Shown: positions 63,903 through 64,000 of the stretch, piece by piece
How positions within the stretch are numbered: the stretch's first letter is position 1
Layout: every line of letters starts with the position of its first letter
Source of the DNA: GWE2-42-39 sp034003625
Lineage (GTDB): Bacteria > Bacteroidota > Bacteroidia > Bacteroidales > Prolixibacteraceae
DNA: 64,000 bases
Direction of reading: 5' to 3'
Assembly: GCA_034003625.1 (NCBI GenBank)
Contig: JAVEYG010000002.1
Span: forward strand, 173,080 to 237,079
Notes under the pieces: model-generated
The model's input: only the letters and a program-made list of their open reading frames with translations
Databases searched by the model: none
Told to the model about the DNA's origin: nothing
Translations under genes and position numbers: made by a program

Positions 63903-64000
63903 ATGAGCCTTTAAAGCCCATATGTTGTTTAAAATCAATAATTTTTAGAACTACAGACAAAAGAAAAGAAAGCACTTGTCTTTAAAGCAAATGCACGGTT
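63903..64000. other. AT-rich sequence after the truncated M56 gene, possible insertion end
   Basis: This has no reading frame that continues M56 and no recognisable gene. The abrupt change to non-coding AT-rich DNA fits the outer end of a mobile element that continues beyond the window, but its terminal repeat cannot be confirmed from one side. Confidence 0.35.

Overview
The window is a chromosomal segment from a member of the Bacteroidota, most likely a Bacteroidales/Marinilabiliales-type marine or sediment anaerobe. The evidence is a type IX secretion (T9SS) C-terminal sorting domain, repeated TAnnTTTG promoter boxes, weak Shine-Dalgarno sequences, BlaI/M56, DUF4922 and SpoIID families, and a MurQ-based cell-wall recycling set. 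No rRNA, tRNA, CRISPR array or complete insertion sequence is visible.

Layout. 0-4.1 kb: end of a sugar phosphate isomerase-like gene, then a leftward block (Xaa-Pro aminopeptidase, NUDIX hydrolase with zinc ribbon, secreted alpha/beta hydrolase, small conserved protein). 4.1-10.3 kb: an AT-rich bacteriocin-like locus with three double-glycine precursor peptides (one only 48 aa), two similarly built 134-aa membrane proteins (candidate immunity), another membrane protein, a membrane-anchored thioredoxin-like protein, a DUF2059 protein and a C39-peptidase ABC exporter. Every precursor core carries exactly two cysteines, near its two ends, and the leader region of the first precursor is duplicated in front of the second. 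10.4-16.7 kb: a T9SS serine protease, a siderophore/cobalamin-type ABC importer and a TauE-like permease. 16.7-23.4 kb (leftward): a serine-hydrolase-fold protein that has lost its catalytic serine, dapA, a small conserved protein, ligA, murQ and an amino-sugar kinase. 23.5-37.5 kb (rightward): a peptidoglycan-recycling/cell-wall neighbourhood (amidase with golvesin-like insert, tandem GT2, HIT-like DUF4922 protein, SpoIID, GH9-NodB fusion, AmpG-like transporter), interrupted at 30.3-33.1 kb by three accessory genes (Fic, BRO-N, proteasome-like Ntn-hydrolase candidate).

37.6-52.7 kb: an orphan receiver domain, then a redox island. It holds five PQQ-type beta-propeller proteins, an NHL-repeat protein, a tiny Tat-type Cys-rich protein, a Tat-type polyferredoxin, a NapH/NosR-like membrane Fe-S protein, a NuoE-NuoF fusion with extra Fe-S domains, and a [2Fe-2S]/GltD-like flavoprotein whose NAD(P)H-binding Rossmann domain seems to be missing. 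This resembles Sporomusa-type (Stn) or HydB-type bifurcating modules, but here it is wired to periplasmic ferredoxins and propellers. It is the second candidate for an undescribed system. Several families of dispersed palindromic repeats sit in and around these genes, and some are read as coding sequence.

52.8-64 kb: an MFS permease, a TrpXYZ-like ABC operon with a tandem-duplicated binding protein and an embedded STAS protein, mfd, and a BlaI/M56 pair whose M56 gene is cut short at the right edge, probably by an insertion.
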